Shown here: in pieces, positions 36,771 through 53,346 of the stretch
Position numbering within the stretch: the stretch's first letter is position 1
Layout of the letters: each line of letters opens with the position of its first letter
From: Glycomyces paridis
Lineage (GTDB): Bacteria; Actinomycetota; Actinomycetes; Mycobacteriales; Micromonosporaceae
Assembly: GCF_004912155.1 (NCBI RefSeq)
Contig: NZ_STGX01000002.1
Span: 391,060-448,672, forward strand
Direction of reading: 5' to 3'
DNA: 57,613 bases
Position numbers and translations under genes: made by a program
The notes under the pieces: generated by a model
What the model saw: only the letters and a program-made list of their open reading frames with translations
The model's database searches: none
What the model was told of the DNA's origin: nothing

Positions 36771-36807
36771 GTTCTTGCATGCCGTCGGGAATCGGCAGGT
36801 GGTGCTG

Positions 36808-40695
<3,888 letters not shown>

Positions 40696-40780
40696 TGAAC
40701 TCTTCTTCCCCTTGATGCTTCTGTAAGGATGGATGAGACGTTGGCGAGGGCGACCGCCGCGCGGCCGCCCTCACTCGACG

Positions 40781-44212
<3,432 letters not shown>

Positions 44213-44410
44213 GATTCGTCCTTCCGAGGACCTGAGTGTTACGACGGCCGGCGCATGCCACAGTCACCGCATCAATGCGGGATCGACGAGAACAGCCGGA
44301 GACGGGCAGCCGACCGAACGGTCAAGCCGAGCATGGCGTTGAACGTCGGTCGAAAGCTGGAATCCCCACCGTCCACGACCCTCACCGCGTCAGAAGGCGT
44401 GAAGGAGGCA

Positions 44411-44452
44411 GCGCAAATTAATACCCTAGCGTAAGCTCCGGCAGACTGTCAA
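44411..44452 (-). promoter_or_regulatory. rpoB: Promoter of rpoB-rpoC
   Basis: On the minus strand a consensus TTGACA (44447-44452), 18 nt, TAGGGT (44423-44428), 6 nt, TTGCGC (44411-44416). The leader is about 200 nt. Confidence 0.75.
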
Positions 44453-45115
44453 CCGCCCCACCGCTGGGTGGGGTACGTCGTGACGACAATCTCTCCCGCT
44501 GCCGAAGTTCCTCCCGTAACTCGCTCGATCCGCGCTCGTGCGCCCGGACCGTCCTGCCTCGGGGCCGCGATCGCGGCCCACTCGCCCGCCCGGGGAGCCG
44601 GGACCGGGCCCGTCGCTCCAAGAACGTAGCGCACGCCACGCAGTGGCGCTTGAGGAACTAGTTTGCAGGATCAAGTCACACTTCGTCAAGTCAGGCGTCT
44701 CATTCGCCCGGATGCGCCCATTCGGCCCGGACGACTGAACCGGGCCCCGCGGGGGCCGCGGCGGGCTCCCGCCGAGCGGGTGATCCGCAGCGCAGCGGGG
44801 CCGCGGGGCGCCGCAGGACCGGCGGGGCCGGGGCTCGGCGCGGGGCCGCGGAGTGCCGGGCGATCCGCCTCGCCCGGGCGTGTCGCGCGGGCGGCGCGGC
44901 AGCGTTCGGTGCGGGCGCGGGACGCCGTTGCGTCGCCTGCCGCCGGCCCGGGGCCGCCCTCGCGGCCGTCGGGCTCGGCCGCATTGCGGCGCCCCGCCCT
45001 CGCACTCTCGGCGGCCCCGTCACGATGCCCGGTGCACATGCTTCACCGGTGGGACCGCCGCACCCTGTACAACGAGCGGGCGCCGGGGAGGTGACACCCG
45101 CTCACCGGGCCGCGC
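44453..45115. other. GC-rich gap upstream of the rpoB promoter
   Basis: About 660 nt with no supported gene. ORFs on both strands are arginine-rich low-complexity shadows. GAGCGGG/CCCGCTC arms at 45074-45080 and 45097-45103 may form a weak terminator for the lipoprotein gene. Confidence 0.5.
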
Positions 45116-46306
45116 TCAGGCGCCGAGCAGCTCCTGCGCGCGGTCGAGGGCCGCGCGGACCTCCTCCTGCCACGTGAAGAGCTCGGGCTCGATCGACTCG
45201 TAGTACTCCAGGTGGACCGCCTCCCACTCGGCGGCCGTCGCCGCGACGAAGCCGCTCTCGTCGCCGCACTCGACAAAGTCGACCGCGAGGCCGACCTCGT
45301 ACTCGCGCAGCCCCTCGAAGTCGGAGGGGAGGTCCGAGGGCGGGTCGGGCACGCCCTCGCCGTAGTCGTTGCCGTCGGGGGAGGTCCACTCCCCGGAGTA
45401 CACGCCCGCGAGGTAGCTCCAGATGTAGACCTCGCCCTCGTCGGAGAACTCCCAGGCACCGCGGTCGCGGTCGATGAGGCAGTCGACGAACGCCGACTCC
45501 TCGTCGGCGACCCGCTCGCGGTAGTCCGGGACGATCTCGGCCCAGGCCGAGCCCTCGTACTCGGGCGACTCGGGGCGCCCGGACCAGCTGGAGGTGCCGT
45601 TCGCCTCGTCGATGACGAGCTCGGGCTCGCCGTAGAGGGCCTCGATCATCTCCAGGAGGCAGCCGCCGGGCTCGGGCGTGACCCAGATGCCGTTCTCGTC
45701 CCGGTACCGCTCCTCGATCTCCTCGTCCGAGAGGAACTGGCCCTCGGCGAACGCCTCGCCGCCGTAGGCGGCGTACCAGGCGTACCGGTCCGCCTCCGAG
45801 AGCGCGTCGAACCCGCTGTTGTCGATGGCCTCGTCGAAGTCCCCCGACTCGCCGGACTCGGGGTTCGCCGACAGCTCCTCGCCCGTGCCGAGCGCGTCCT
45901 GGTACGCCTCGTAGTCGGACGAGGCCATGCCCTCCTCGGTGTCGGCCCAGGCGCCGAAGCCCCACTTCGCGGCCATGTCGGGCTCGGGGAAGAGCCCGTC
46001 GGTGGGATTGCCGAGGGAGAGGGACTCGGCCTCGTACAGGCCTACGTCCATGATCGTGAACCGGTCGTGGACGGTGAAGCCGTCCTCCTCGAGGCACTGC
46101 TCCAGGAGGCGGTTCTCGGCGGCCACGAGTTCGACGACGAGGCGGTCGGACTCGTTCAGCAGCTCCAGGATGTCGGTCTCGGCCGCTTCGGGCGTGTCCG
46201 CGCCCGCGGAGTCGCCGCCGTCCTCGGCGTCGCCGGTGCACGCCGCGGAGGCGGCGAGGGCCGCGGCGAGCGCGAGCGCCCCGAGCCCTCTGGTCCACTG
46301 TGTCAT
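45116..46306 (-). CDS. Cys-rich lipoprotein A of a three-gene paralogous set
   Basis: 396 aa. Signal peptide with lipobox Cys23 (LAASAAC). Very acidic mature protein. Motifs shared with its two neighbours: LLNES near 50, CLEEDGFTVHD, DRYAWYAAYGGEAFAE, GGCLLEMIEALYGEPE, FVDCLIDRD, FVECGDESGFVA and the end FTWQEEVRAALDRAQELL. Four conserved non-lipid Cys suggest two extracytoplasmic disulfides. No family is recognised. ATG 46306 is preferred because it begins the signal peptide; an upstream extension is open to 46351. Confidence 0.85.
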   Translation of the reverse strand: MTQWTRGLGALALAAALAASAACTGDAEDGGDSAGADTPEAAETDILELLNESDRLVVELVAAENRLLEQCLEEDGFTVHDRFTIMDVGLYEAESLSLGNPTDGLFPEPDMAAKWGFGAWADTEEGMASSDYEAYQDALGTGEELSANPESGESGDFDEAIDNSGFDALSEADRYAWYAAYGGEAFAEGQFLSDEEIEERYRDENGIWVTPEPGGCLLEMIEALYGEPELVIDEANGTSSWSGRPESPEYEGSAWAEIVPDYRERVADEESAFVDCLIDRDRGAWEFSDEGEVYIWSYLAGVYSGEWTSPDGNDYGEGVPDPPSDLPSDFEGLREYEVGLAVDFVECGDESGFVAATAAEWEAVHLEYYESIEPELFTWQEEVRAALDRAQELLGA

Positions 46307-46414
46307 GTCAGCTCTCTTCCCTGCCGGGGGCGGTCGCCCTCTCCCCCACAAGACGACGGTCGACGCCGGTGCGGTTGCGCGCGTTGGCAGTCGATCGAGC
46401 AGGGGGGGTGTTCG

Positions 46415-47626
46415 TCATGCGTCCAGGAGTTCCTGCGCGCGGGAGAGGCTCTCGGCCATCTCCTCCTGCCAGGCGTAGACGTCGGTCTCGACGGCGGTGT
46501 AGGCCTCGACGCGGAGCCGCTCGTAGACCTCGGTGGAGGTCGCGGCGTAGTCGGTCTCCTCCCCGCAGGCGACGAAGTCGCCGACGAAGCGGAGTTCGTA
46601 GGCCTTGTGCTCCTCGAAGGTGTCGCCGGCGTCGTTCGGCGCGGGCGGGACCTCGTCGAAGGCGTGCTCGTCCCACAGCGGCTGCTCGTCGGCGGGGGCG
46701 TCCTCGAAGTAGATGCGGCTCAGGTACTCCCAGACCGACATGCGGCCGTTGTCGAGGAACGACCAGCCGTCGTGGCCGAGACCGGCGAGGCAATCGAGGA
46801 ACTGCGACTGGAGTCCGGCCATCTCCTCGGCGTAGGCGGCGTCGAGGCCGGCGCCGAGGAGGTCGGAGGAGGTGGCGGGGTTGACGGGCCGGTAGGCCCA
46901 GTGCGTCAGGCCGCCGGGCCCGGGGCCCGAACCGCCCACGGTCACCTGCTCCTCGACGTACTCGGGTTCGCCGTAGAGGGCCTCGATCATGTCGAGCCGG
47001 CAGCCGCCGGGGCGCGGTTCGATCCAGTCCTCCTCGCCGGTGTCGATCGATCCGGCGTCGGCGCCGGCGAGCCAGTCGTCCTCGCCGCCCATGGTCGCCT
47101 CGGTGTACTCCTCGCCCTGGTAGGCGGCGTACCAGTCATACTGCTCGGCGCGGGAGAGGGCGTCGAACGCGGCGTTGTCGGGGTAGTGCCACTCCCCCGA
47201 CTCGCTCGCCTGCTCGGCGTCGCGCTCGTCCCAGTAGTCGAGGTAGTCGGGGTCGGCCTCGCCCTCGGAGGTCCAGGCCCAGGCGCCGAGGCCGAACCGC
47301 TCTGCGGTCTCGGCGTCGACGAGGAAGCTCTCGTGCGGGTAGTAGGTCACCACCGAGACGAGTTCGGCCGGGACGAACGGCTGGAGCGTCCACTCGTCGT
47401 GGACGGTGAAGCCCCGCTCCTCCAGGCACGCGCGGACGAGGCGGGTCTCGGCCGCGGTGAGCTCGCCCTCGATGCGGGCGCTCTCGTTGAGCATGGCGAC
47501 GAGGCGGTCGACGCCCTCGTCGGAGGACCCCTCCTCCTCCGCGGCGAACAGGCCGCACCCGGCGAGCGCCGCGGCGGTGAGGACGGCGACGAGGGCGGCG
47601 GGGCGGGTGCTGGGTCGTGCGGTCAC
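46415..47626 (-). CDS. Cys-rich lipoprotein B of a three-gene paralogous set
   Basis: 403 aa from GTG 47626 (GGAGA upstream). Lipobox LAGC around residue 23. Shared motifs: MLNESARIEGELTAAETRL, CLEERGFTVHDEW, EQYDWYAAYQGEEY, GGCRLDMIEALYGEPE, FLDCLAGLGHDGWSF, FVACGEETDYAA and VYAWQEEMAESLSRAQELL. It is the middle gene; more similar to C than to A by these motifs. Function unknown; a surface sensor or binding protein is possible but unsupported. Confidence 0.85.
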   Translation of the reverse strand: MTARPSTRPAALVAVLTAAALAGCGLFAAEEEGSSDEGVDRLVAMLNESARIEGELTAAETRLVRACLEERGFTVHDEWTLQPFVPAELVSVVTYYPHESFLVDAETAERFGLGAWAWTSEGEADPDYLDYWDERDAEQASESGEWHYPDNAAFDALSRAEQYDWYAAYQGEEYTEATMGGEDDWLAGADAGSIDTGEEDWIEPRPGGCRLDMIEALYGEPEYVEEQVTVGGSGPGPGGLTHWAYRPVNPATSSDLLGAGLDAAYAEEMAGLQSQFLDCLAGLGHDGWSFLDNGRMSVWEYLSRIYFEDAPADEQPLWDEHAFDEVPPAPNDAGDTFEEHKAYELRFVGDFVACGEETDYAATSTEVYERLRVEAYTAVETDVYAWQEEMAESLSRAQELLDA

Positions 47627-47734
47627 GGGCGTCTCCGATCGGGGGGCGGTTCGGGCCCGCGCACGGGTATCGCGGGGTCCTCCTGGTGCGACCGGTCCTC
47701 CTGGTACGACGCTGCGGCGCCCGGGAACGGTTGC

Positions 47735-47886
47735 GGCCCGGGCCGCGCCCCATCTGCGCAACCCGGGCCTTTCTCATTCCCCTTGGAGGGGTGGTCTTCC
47801 GTCTCCGTCGGGGGGTGGCCCGGGCCGCGCCCCATCTGCGCGACCCGGACCTTTCTTACCCCGATGGAGAGGTGGCTTTCATCCTC
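47735..47886. repeat. Two-copy intergenic direct repeat between lipoprotein genes B and C
   Basis: Two copies of a roughly 69-nt unit, offset 83 nt, starting GGCCCGGGCCGCGCCCCATC and matching through CCTTTCT and GGAG-GGTGG positions. The first copy can fold GGCCCGGG with CCCGGGCC. Just left, GGTCCTCCTGGT-R-CGAC occurs twice in tandem (about 47676-47711). Confidence 0.7.
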
Positions 47887-47910
47887 AGGCGAGACGGGAG
47901 CCGGTGGGGC

Positions 47911-49191
47911 CTAGCTCCCGAGGAGGCCCTGGGCCTTCTCCAGCGATTCCCGCATCTCGTCCTGCCAGGCGTACACGTCCCCTTCGAACGCGGAGTAGAC
48001 CTCGACATAGACGTCGGTGTTGATCTTCTCCTCCTGGGCGGCGTAGTCGGTCTCCTCGCCGCAGGCGGCGAAGTCGACGGCGACCTGGATCTCGTAGGCC
48101 TTCCAGTCCTCATAGGTCGTTCCGGCGGCCTCGGGGATCTCGGGGAGCTCGGTCTCGGAGTCCCCGAGCCACATCTCGCGCTCTTCGTCGCTGGCGTCCT
48201 GGTAGTAGAGGCTGGCGAAGAACTCCCAGGTGGGCAGGGATCCCCATTCGGTGAACTCCCAGCCGGTGTGGCCCTTGGCCTCGATGCAGTCGAGGAACTC
48301 GTACTGGACGTCGGACATGCCCTGGGCGATGTCGGCCTCGATGTCCTCGTACATGGTCGAGTCGCCGGAGTCCATGGGGTTCTCGGGGCGGTAGGTCCAG
48401 TAGGAGTAGGTGTAGGTCTCGCCTTCCTCCCCTCCCACTTCCTCTTCCTTCTCCTCTTTGAGGGCGGATTCGCCGTAGAGGGCTTCGATCATCTCGAGCT
48501 GGCAGCCGGCGGGCTTGGGCTGGATGTCCTCGTAGCCGCCCTCGATGTCGATCTCGCCGTCCTCGCCTTCGGCGAGCTCCTCTTCGGTGAGGTCCTCCTC
48601 CGAGTACTCGACCATGCCCTCCTCGGAGAACATCGAGTTGTAGTCCTCGCGGGTGCCGTTGGCGTACTCGGCGTACTCTTCGCCCTGGTAGGCGACGTAC
48701 CAGTCGTACTGTTCGTCAGGGGTGAGCGCGTCCCACTCGGAGGTGTCGGGCTCTTCCCAGCCCATCTCATCCTCCTCTTCGGACCACTTCTCCTCCTGCG
48801 CGGTCCAGTACTCCTCCGAGGCCGGGTCCTCCGCGCCGTCGGGGCTGTTGGACCACTGGCCGAAACCGTACTCGGCGGCCTCCTCCGGGTCGAGGATGAA
48901 CTCCTCGTTGGGGAGGTACTCGGCGAGGGATTCGACCTCATACGACTCGTAGCCGATCGCCGTCCAGGGGTCGTGGACGGTGAAGCCCTGCTCTTCCAGG
49001 CAGCCCTGGACGATCCGGAACTCGGCGTCCGCGAGTTCGCCACTGATGCGGCTGTTCTCGTTGAGCATCTCGATGAGGCGGTCCTCGTCGGAGGCCTCCT
49101 CCTCGGCGCCGATGCCGAGCATGCCGCAGCCGCTCGTGAGGGCGAGCACGGCCGCCGCGCCGAATGCGCCGGCCCCTCTCAATGAGGACAT
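47911..49191 (-). CDS. Cys-rich lipoprotein C of a three-gene paralogous set
   Basis: 426 aa from ATG 49191 with AAGGAG 8 nt upstream. Lipobox LTSGC near residue 22. Extremely acidic (EKWSEEEDEMGWEEPDTSEW). Shared motifs: MLNENSRISGELADAEFRI, CLEEQGFTVHDPW, EQYDWYVAYQGEEYAEY, GCQLEMIEALYGESA, FLDCIEAKGHTGWEF, FAACGEETDYAA and VYAWQDEMRESLEKAQGLL. It has an acidic insert in the middle (about 205-245) compared with A. First gene of the set, directly behind the rplJL terminator. Confidence 0.85.
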   Translation of the reverse strand: MSSLRGAGAFGAAAVLALTSGCGMLGIGAEEEASDEDRLIEMLNENSRISGELADAEFRIVQGCLEEQGFTVHDPWTAIGYESYEVESLAEYLPNEEFILDPEEAAEYGFGQWSNSPDGAEDPASEEYWTAQEEKWSEEEDEMGWEEPDTSEWDALTPDEQYDWYVAYQGEEYAEYANGTREDYNSMFSEEGMVEYSEEDLTEEELAEGEDGEIDIEGGYEDIQPKPAGCQLEMIEALYGESALKEEKEEEVGGEEGETYTYSYWTYRPENPMDSGDSTMYEDIEADIAQGMSDVQYEFLDCIEAKGHTGWEFTEWGSLPTWEFFASLYYQDASDEEREMWLGDSETELPEIPEAAGTTYEDWKAYEIQVAVDFAACGEETDYAAQEEKINTDVYVEVYSAFEGDVYAWQDEMRESLEKAQGLLGS

Positions 49192-49345
49192 CGTCCAACT
49201 CCTTGCTTGCGTGGGGGTGTCTACCCGCAAGACGTGGCGACGGCGGCGATTCGTTGCAGCCGATGGAGGATCTTCTGAGAAATTTCGCCGGAGCCGTCAG
49301 CGGGCGTCCGGTTCCGTTGCGGCGGCAGGCGACCGGGGATACGAC

Positions 49346-49387
49346 GAGACCGGGCCCGCGCCGCCTTGCGGCGGTGCGGGCCCGGTC
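49346..49387 (-). terminator. Terminator after rplL
   Basis: A 19-bp stem with one mismatch (AGACCGGGCCCGC-CCGCC) around TTGC, 39 nt past the rplL stop. It separates rplJL from the lipoprotein genes and rpoBC. Confidence 0.85.
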
Positions 49388-49426
49388 TGCGGGCGGGGGC
49401 TGGAACCCCCTTGCAGTCGGGTGCGA

Positions 49427-49807
<381 letters not shown>

Positions 49808-49841
49808 GGTGGTTCCTTTCTAAAGTCTCGGGCCTGTGGGG

Positions 49842-50378
49842 TTACTCCCCACTGGCCGCCTTCTTGTCCTGAAGCGCCGCACCGAGCCGGGCCACCTGCG
49901 TTGCAGGGGCGGCGAGCACGGAGGCGGTCTTCTGAGCGGTGGCCTTCAGCGCACCGGCGAGCTTGGCCAGGAGCACCTCGCGCGACTCGAGGTCGGCGAG
50001 CCTGGTGATCTCATCGACGGAGAGGGCTTTGCCCTCCATGTACCCGCCCTTGATGACCAGGGATTCGTGCGTCTTGGCGAAGTTGCGCAGGCCCTTCGCG
50101 GCTTCCACCGGGTCGCCTTCGATGAAGGTGATCGCGGTGGGACCGACGAACAGGTCGTCCAGGCCGGTCACGCCGGCCTGGTTGGCGGCACGCTTGGCGA
50201 GGGTGTTCTTGGCGACGCGGTAACGCGTGCCCTCGCCGAGGGAACGCCGCAGCTCGCGGAGCTCTGCAACGCTCAGGCCGCGGTACTCGGTGAGCACGGT
50301 GGCGGTCGCGTTGGAGAAGTCATCGGCGAGTTCGGCGATGGCGGTCTGCTTACCCGCCGGATATTCCCGTTCAGCCAT
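49842..50378 (-). CDS. rplJ: 50S ribosomal protein L10
   Basis: 178 aa from ATG 50378, which has AAGGAGG 6 nt upstream; the longer frame to 50411 has no such site. [20 protein letters not shown] is diagnostic. Its C-terminal helix carries L7/L12 dimers. Confidence 0.96.
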   Translation of the reverse strand: MAEREYPAGKQTAIAELADDFSNATATVLTEYRGLSVAELRELRRSLGEGTRYRVAKNTLAKRAANQAGVTGLDDLFVGPTAITFIEGDPVEAAKGLRNFAKTHESLVIKGGYMEGKALSVDEITRLADLESREVLLAKLAGALKATAQKTASVLAAPATQVARLGAALQDKKAASGE

Positions 50379-50427
50379 GTTTCCCTCCTTTCTCGGCTGA
50401 TCAATCCTCAACCGTCACGGAGGCGAC

Positions 50428-50453
50428 AAGAAAAGGCGCCCCTGTGGGACGCC
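50428..50453 (-). terminator. L10 leader attenuator-like hairpin
   Basis: On the minus strand GGCGTCCC-ACA-GGGGCGCC followed by TTTTCTT, about 50 nt before rplJ. A perfect 18-bp palindrome, AAACGACCATGGTCGTTT (50463-50480), lies just upstream and could compete. This position matches the L10 leader of other bacteria. Confidence 0.65.
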
Positions 50454-50580
50454 TCATGAGACAAACGACCATGGTCGTTTCGAGTCGCCCTACGTTGGCC
50501 CCTGGAAGGTTTACAACCGCGCATGGCGGTGACCGACGGTCAATGGGTTGTTGGTGAAAGCCTAGCAGGGACTACGACGA

Positions 50581-50611
50581 AGCCCCAGCGCAGGAGGCCT
50601 GCACCGGGGCT
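50581..50611 (-). terminator. Terminator after rplA
   Basis: AGCCCCAGCGCAGG pairs with CCTGCACCGGGGCT (one mismatch) around AGG, 23 nt past the rplA stop, followed on the minus strand by a weak T-containing run. Confidence 0.7.
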
Positions 50612-50633
50612 GCGTCACATTCTCGGGTGTCGC

Positions 50634-51329
50634 CTACTTGAGCTTGACCGCCTGCGGGTCGACCGGGATGCCCGGGCCCATGGTGGTCGAGACGACGGCC
50701 TTCTTCAGGTACACGCCCTTGGAGCTGGCGGGCTTGAGGCGCTGCACCTCTTCGATCGCGGCCGCGTAGTTCTCGGCGAGCTGCTCGGCGGAGAAGCTGA
50801 CCTTGCCGATCGGCAGGTGCAGGTTGGCGTGCTTGTCGACGCGGAAGGCGATCTTGCCGCCCTTGATCTCCGTGACGGCCTTCGCGACGTCCGGCGTGAC
50901 GGTGCCGGTCTTCGGGTTCGGCATGAGACCGCGCGGGCCCAGGATGCGCGCGATCCGGCCGATCTTGGCCATCTGGTCGGGCGTGGCGACGGCGGCGTCG
51001 AATTCGAGCCAGCCCTCGGAGATCCGCTTGACGAGCTCGTCGGAGCCGACCTCGTCGGCGCCGGCGTTGACGGCGGCCTCGGCCTTGTCGCCTTCGGCGA
51101 AGACGATCACGCGGACGGTCTTGCCCGTGCCGTGGGGCAGGGAGACGGTGCCGCGGACCAGCTGGTCGGCCTGACGCGGGTCGACGCCCAGGCGGAGGGC
51201 GACCTCGACGGTGGCGTCGAACGACGTCGGCGAGGTCTCCTTCGCGAGGCCGGTGGCCTCGGACGGCGAGTAGAGCTGGTTGCGGTCGACCTTCTTGGCG
51301 AGGTCGTTGTACTTCTTGCTGCGCTTCAT
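50634..51329 (-). CDS. rplA: 50S ribosomal protein L1
   Basis: 231 aa from ATG 51329 (GAAGGA upstream). Two-domain L1 fold; [20 protein letters not shown] is the conserved hinge. L1 represses rplK-rplA in other bacteria by binding its mRNA. Confidence 0.97.
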   Translation of the reverse strand: MKRSKKYNDLAKKVDRNQLYSPSEATGLAKETSPTSFDATVEVALRLGVDPRQADQLVRGTVSLPHGTGKTVRVIVFAEGDKAEAAVNAGADEVGSDELVKRISEGWLEFDAAVATPDQMAKIGRIARILGPRGLMPNPKTGTVTPDVAKAVTEIKGGKIAFRVDKHANLHLPIGKVSFSAEQLAENYAAAIEEVQRLKPASSKGVYLKKAVVSTTMGPGIPVDPQAVKLK

Positions 51330-51427
51330 GTTCCATCCTTCGGATGTCGTGGTGAGAGCGGGCGCGTGCTCTGCCACTGGGTTGTCGTCGGCACAGGGCC
51401 GACGGAGACTGCGGTGCCTTGCGGCGC

Positions 51428-51466
51428 TACTCGACCGAGCTACTCGGCTGAGTTACTCGACCGTGA
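51428..51466. repeat. Three tandem 13-bp repeats over the rplK stop codon
   Basis: TACTCGACCGAGC, TACTCGGCTGAGT and TACTCGACCGTGA follow each other without gaps. The third lies in the last rplK codons and the stop (minus-strand TAA at 51453-51455) spans units 2 and 3. Confidence 0.8.
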
Positions 51467-51881
51467 TGCCCATGGAGCGGGCGGTGCCGGCGACGATGAG
51501 CGACGCGGCGTCCAGGTCGTTGGCGTTGAGGTCGGGGAGCTTCTTCTCCGCGATCTCGCGCACCTGGGCCTGGGTCACCTTGCCGACCTTGACGCGGTGC
51601 GGCTCGCCCGAGCCCTTGGCGACGCCTGCGGCCTTGAGCAGCAGCTTCGCGGCCGGCGGGGTCTTGAGGACGAACGTGAACGAACGGTCCTCGTACACCG
51701 TGATCTCAGCGGGGAGGACTTCGCCGCGCTGGGATTCGGTGGCCGCGTTGTAGGCCTTGCAGAACTCCATGATGTTGACGCCGTGCTGGCCGAGGGCGGG
51801 GCCCACCGGCGGGGCCGGGGTGGCCTGGCCACCCGCGAGCTCCAGCTTGAACGTCACAACGGCCTTCTTGTTGGGAGCCAT
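51453..51881 (-). CDS. rplK: 50S ribosomal protein L11
   Basis: 142 aa from ATG 51881 (AGAAGGA upstream). The N-terminal domain with the proline pair ([20 protein letters not shown]) that contacts thiostrepton is wild type. It binds the GTPase centre of 23S rRNA and is needed for the stringent response. Confidence 0.97.
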   Translation of the reverse strand: MAPNKKAVVTFKLELAGGQATPAPPVGPALGQHGVNIMEFCKAYNAATESQRGEVLPAEITVYEDRSFTFVLKTPPAAKLLLKAAGVAKGSGEPHRVKVGKVTQAQVREIAEKKLPDLNANDLDAASLIVAGTARSMGITVE

Positions 51882-51959
51882 CGTGTCCTTCTCTTCCTGG
51901 GATAACGCGAGCCTGTCCGCTCGCGTCTTCTTTCGAGCGCGCAGCAGCGCCGAGCTGTT

Positions 51960-51978
51960 GCGCAACCGTTCCAGGGTA
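51960..51978 (-). promoter_or_regulatory. rplK: Candidate rplK-rplA promoter core
   Basis: On the minus strand TACCCT (51973-51978), 7 nt, TTGCGC (51960-51965). No convincing -35. Leader about 85 nt. Confidence 0.45.
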
Positions 51979-52017
51979 CCTGCCGGAAGGCCGGGACCCC
52001 GGAGCGAGGTATGTGAC

Positions 52018-52035
52018 CTGTAGCTCGCGCTACAG
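52018..52035 (-). terminator. Short hairpin over the nusG stop codon
   Basis: CTGTAGC and GCTACAG pair around TCGC; the nusG stop lies in the right arm. Too short to be a sure terminator. Confidence 0.4.
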
Positions 52036-52755
52036 CTTCGAGACCTGGTTGAAGTTGAGCTCGACCGGGGTCTCGCGGCCGAAGATCGAGACGAGCACCT
52101 TGAGCTTCTGCTGCTCGGCGTTGATCTCGCTGATCGTGGCCGGCATCGAGGCGAACGCGCCGTCGACGACGGTGACCGACTCGCCCTCGGTGAAGTCGAC
52201 CTTGATGTCGGGGTCGGAGGACGAGGAGTCGGAGGACTCGTCCTTGGGCTTCTGCTCGGGCGGCAGCAGCCACTGGATGACCTCGTCGAGCGGCAGCGGG
52301 CTGGGCCGGTCGGTGCGGTCGACCACGCCCACGAACCCGGTCACGCCGGGGGTGTTGCGCACGACCGAGTAGGACTCGGGGGTCATCTCCATGCGGACCA
52401 GCACGTAGCTGGGGAAGACCTTCGCCTCGACCTTGGAGCGCTTGCCGTTCTTGATCTCCACCTCGGTGTGGGTGGGGACCTCGATCTGGTAGATGTAGTC
52501 CTCCTGGTCGAAGGACTGGATCCGGTTCTCCAGGTTGGAGCGCACCCGGTTCTCGAAGCCCGCGTAGGAGTGCAGCACGTACCACTCGCCGGGGGCGAAG
52601 CGCAGCTTCGCGCGGAGCGCCTCGGCCGGGTCGACCTCGGGCTCGCTCGTCTCGGCGACGTCCTCGTCGATCTCCGGCTCGTCGACGTCCGCGGCCTGCG
52701 CCGCGGCGGCCTGCGCCTCGACCTCGTTCTTCAGGGCCTCGTCGAACTCAGACAC
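52030..52755 (-). CDS. nusG: Transcription termination/antitermination factor NusG
   Basis: 241 aa from GTG 52755 (GAGAG 6 nt upstream); a TTG two codons earlier is possible. Acidic N-terminal extension (1-55) typical of actinobacteria, NGN domain ([33 protein letters not shown]), a Ser/Asp-rich linker ([13 protein letters not shown]) and the KOW domain ([20 protein letters not shown]). Confidence 0.96.
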   Translation of the reverse strand: MSEFDEALKNEVEAQAAAAQAADVDEPEIDEDVAETSEPEVDPAEALRAKLRFAPGEWYVLHSYAGFENRVRSNLENRIQSFDQEDYIYQIEVPTHTEVEIKNGKRSKVEAKVFPSYVLVRMEMTPESYSVVRNTPGVTGFVGVVDRTDRPSPLPLDEVIQWLLPPEQKPKDESSDSSSSDPDIKVDFTEGESVTVVDGAFASMPATISEINAEQQKLKVLVSIFGRETPVELNFNQVSKL

Positions 52756-52860
52756 GCTCAACTCTCATTCCGGCTATCGACCCCGCAACGGCGGAGTACT
52801 GCGACTGTGACTGCGCGACGGCAGCGCTTGCTCGAAAGCGGCGACCGCCGCCTGTGAAGT

Positions 52861-52885
52861 CGCGCGCCGGCGGAACCGGCGCGCG
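52861..52885 (-). terminator. GC hairpin between secE and nusG
   Basis: CGCGCGCCGG and CCGGCGCGCG pair around CGGAA, without a T-run. TACCCT (minus strand, near 52914) just upstream may be a nusG promoter -10. The remaining gap up to secE holds nothing recognisable. Confidence 0.5.
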
Positions 52886-53008
52886 TCATACCCACTAGGG
52901 TAGCCGCTCCGGGAGACGGCTCGTCTCAGGCACCGGCGAACCGGCGCAGGTCACGCGATTCGCCCGGCGGCGCAGCGGGCGGGGCGAAAGGCGGCGGCGC
53001 GGCGGGGT

Positions 53009-53290
53009 CTACGCGTCGGCGCCGAAGGCGCGGCGGACCAGGTCGCCGAAGAGGAGGTCGAGGCCGCCGATGTAGGCCATCACGATGCCGACGAAGACCA
53101 GGACCACGATCGAGTAGGTGATGAGCTGGCGCCGGGTCGGGTAGACGACCTTGCGGAGCTGCTCCACGACCTCGCGCAGGAACCTGCCGAGCTTCTTGAC
53201 GGGGTTGCGGCTGACGGTCTTCTCGCCGCGCTTGCGAGTGGGACGGCCCTTGTCGGCGGTCGCATCGGAGCGGCTGGTGTCGTCGGCCAC
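53009..53290 (-). CDS. secE: Preprotein translocase subunit SecE
   Basis: 93 aa, GTG start. Basic N-terminal tail, the amphipathic helix GRFLREVVEQLRKVVYPTRR and a single transmembrane segment (about 60-80; YSIVVLVFVGIVMAYI). rpmG and tRNA-Trp, often found upstream, are not here. Confidence 0.95.
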   Translation of the reverse strand: MADDTSRSDATADKGRPTRKRGEKTVSRNPVKKLGRFLREVVEQLRKVVYPTRRQLITYSIVVLVFVGIVMAYIGGLDLLFGDLVRRAFGADA

Positions 53291-53346
53291 GTCGGCTTCC
53301 TCCAGGGTTCATCTGATCGGGGCGGTCAGGCTTGCAGCATACCGGA

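Noticed and set aside
44663..45094. 143-aa ORF upstream of rpoB
   Set aside because: Arg/Pro/Ala low complexity, with equal-length frames on the other strand and no ribosome binding site.
45212..47914. 900-aa plus-strand ORF over two lipoprotein genes
   Set aside because: The minus-strand reading gives lipoboxes and motifs shared by three paralogues; the plus reading does not.
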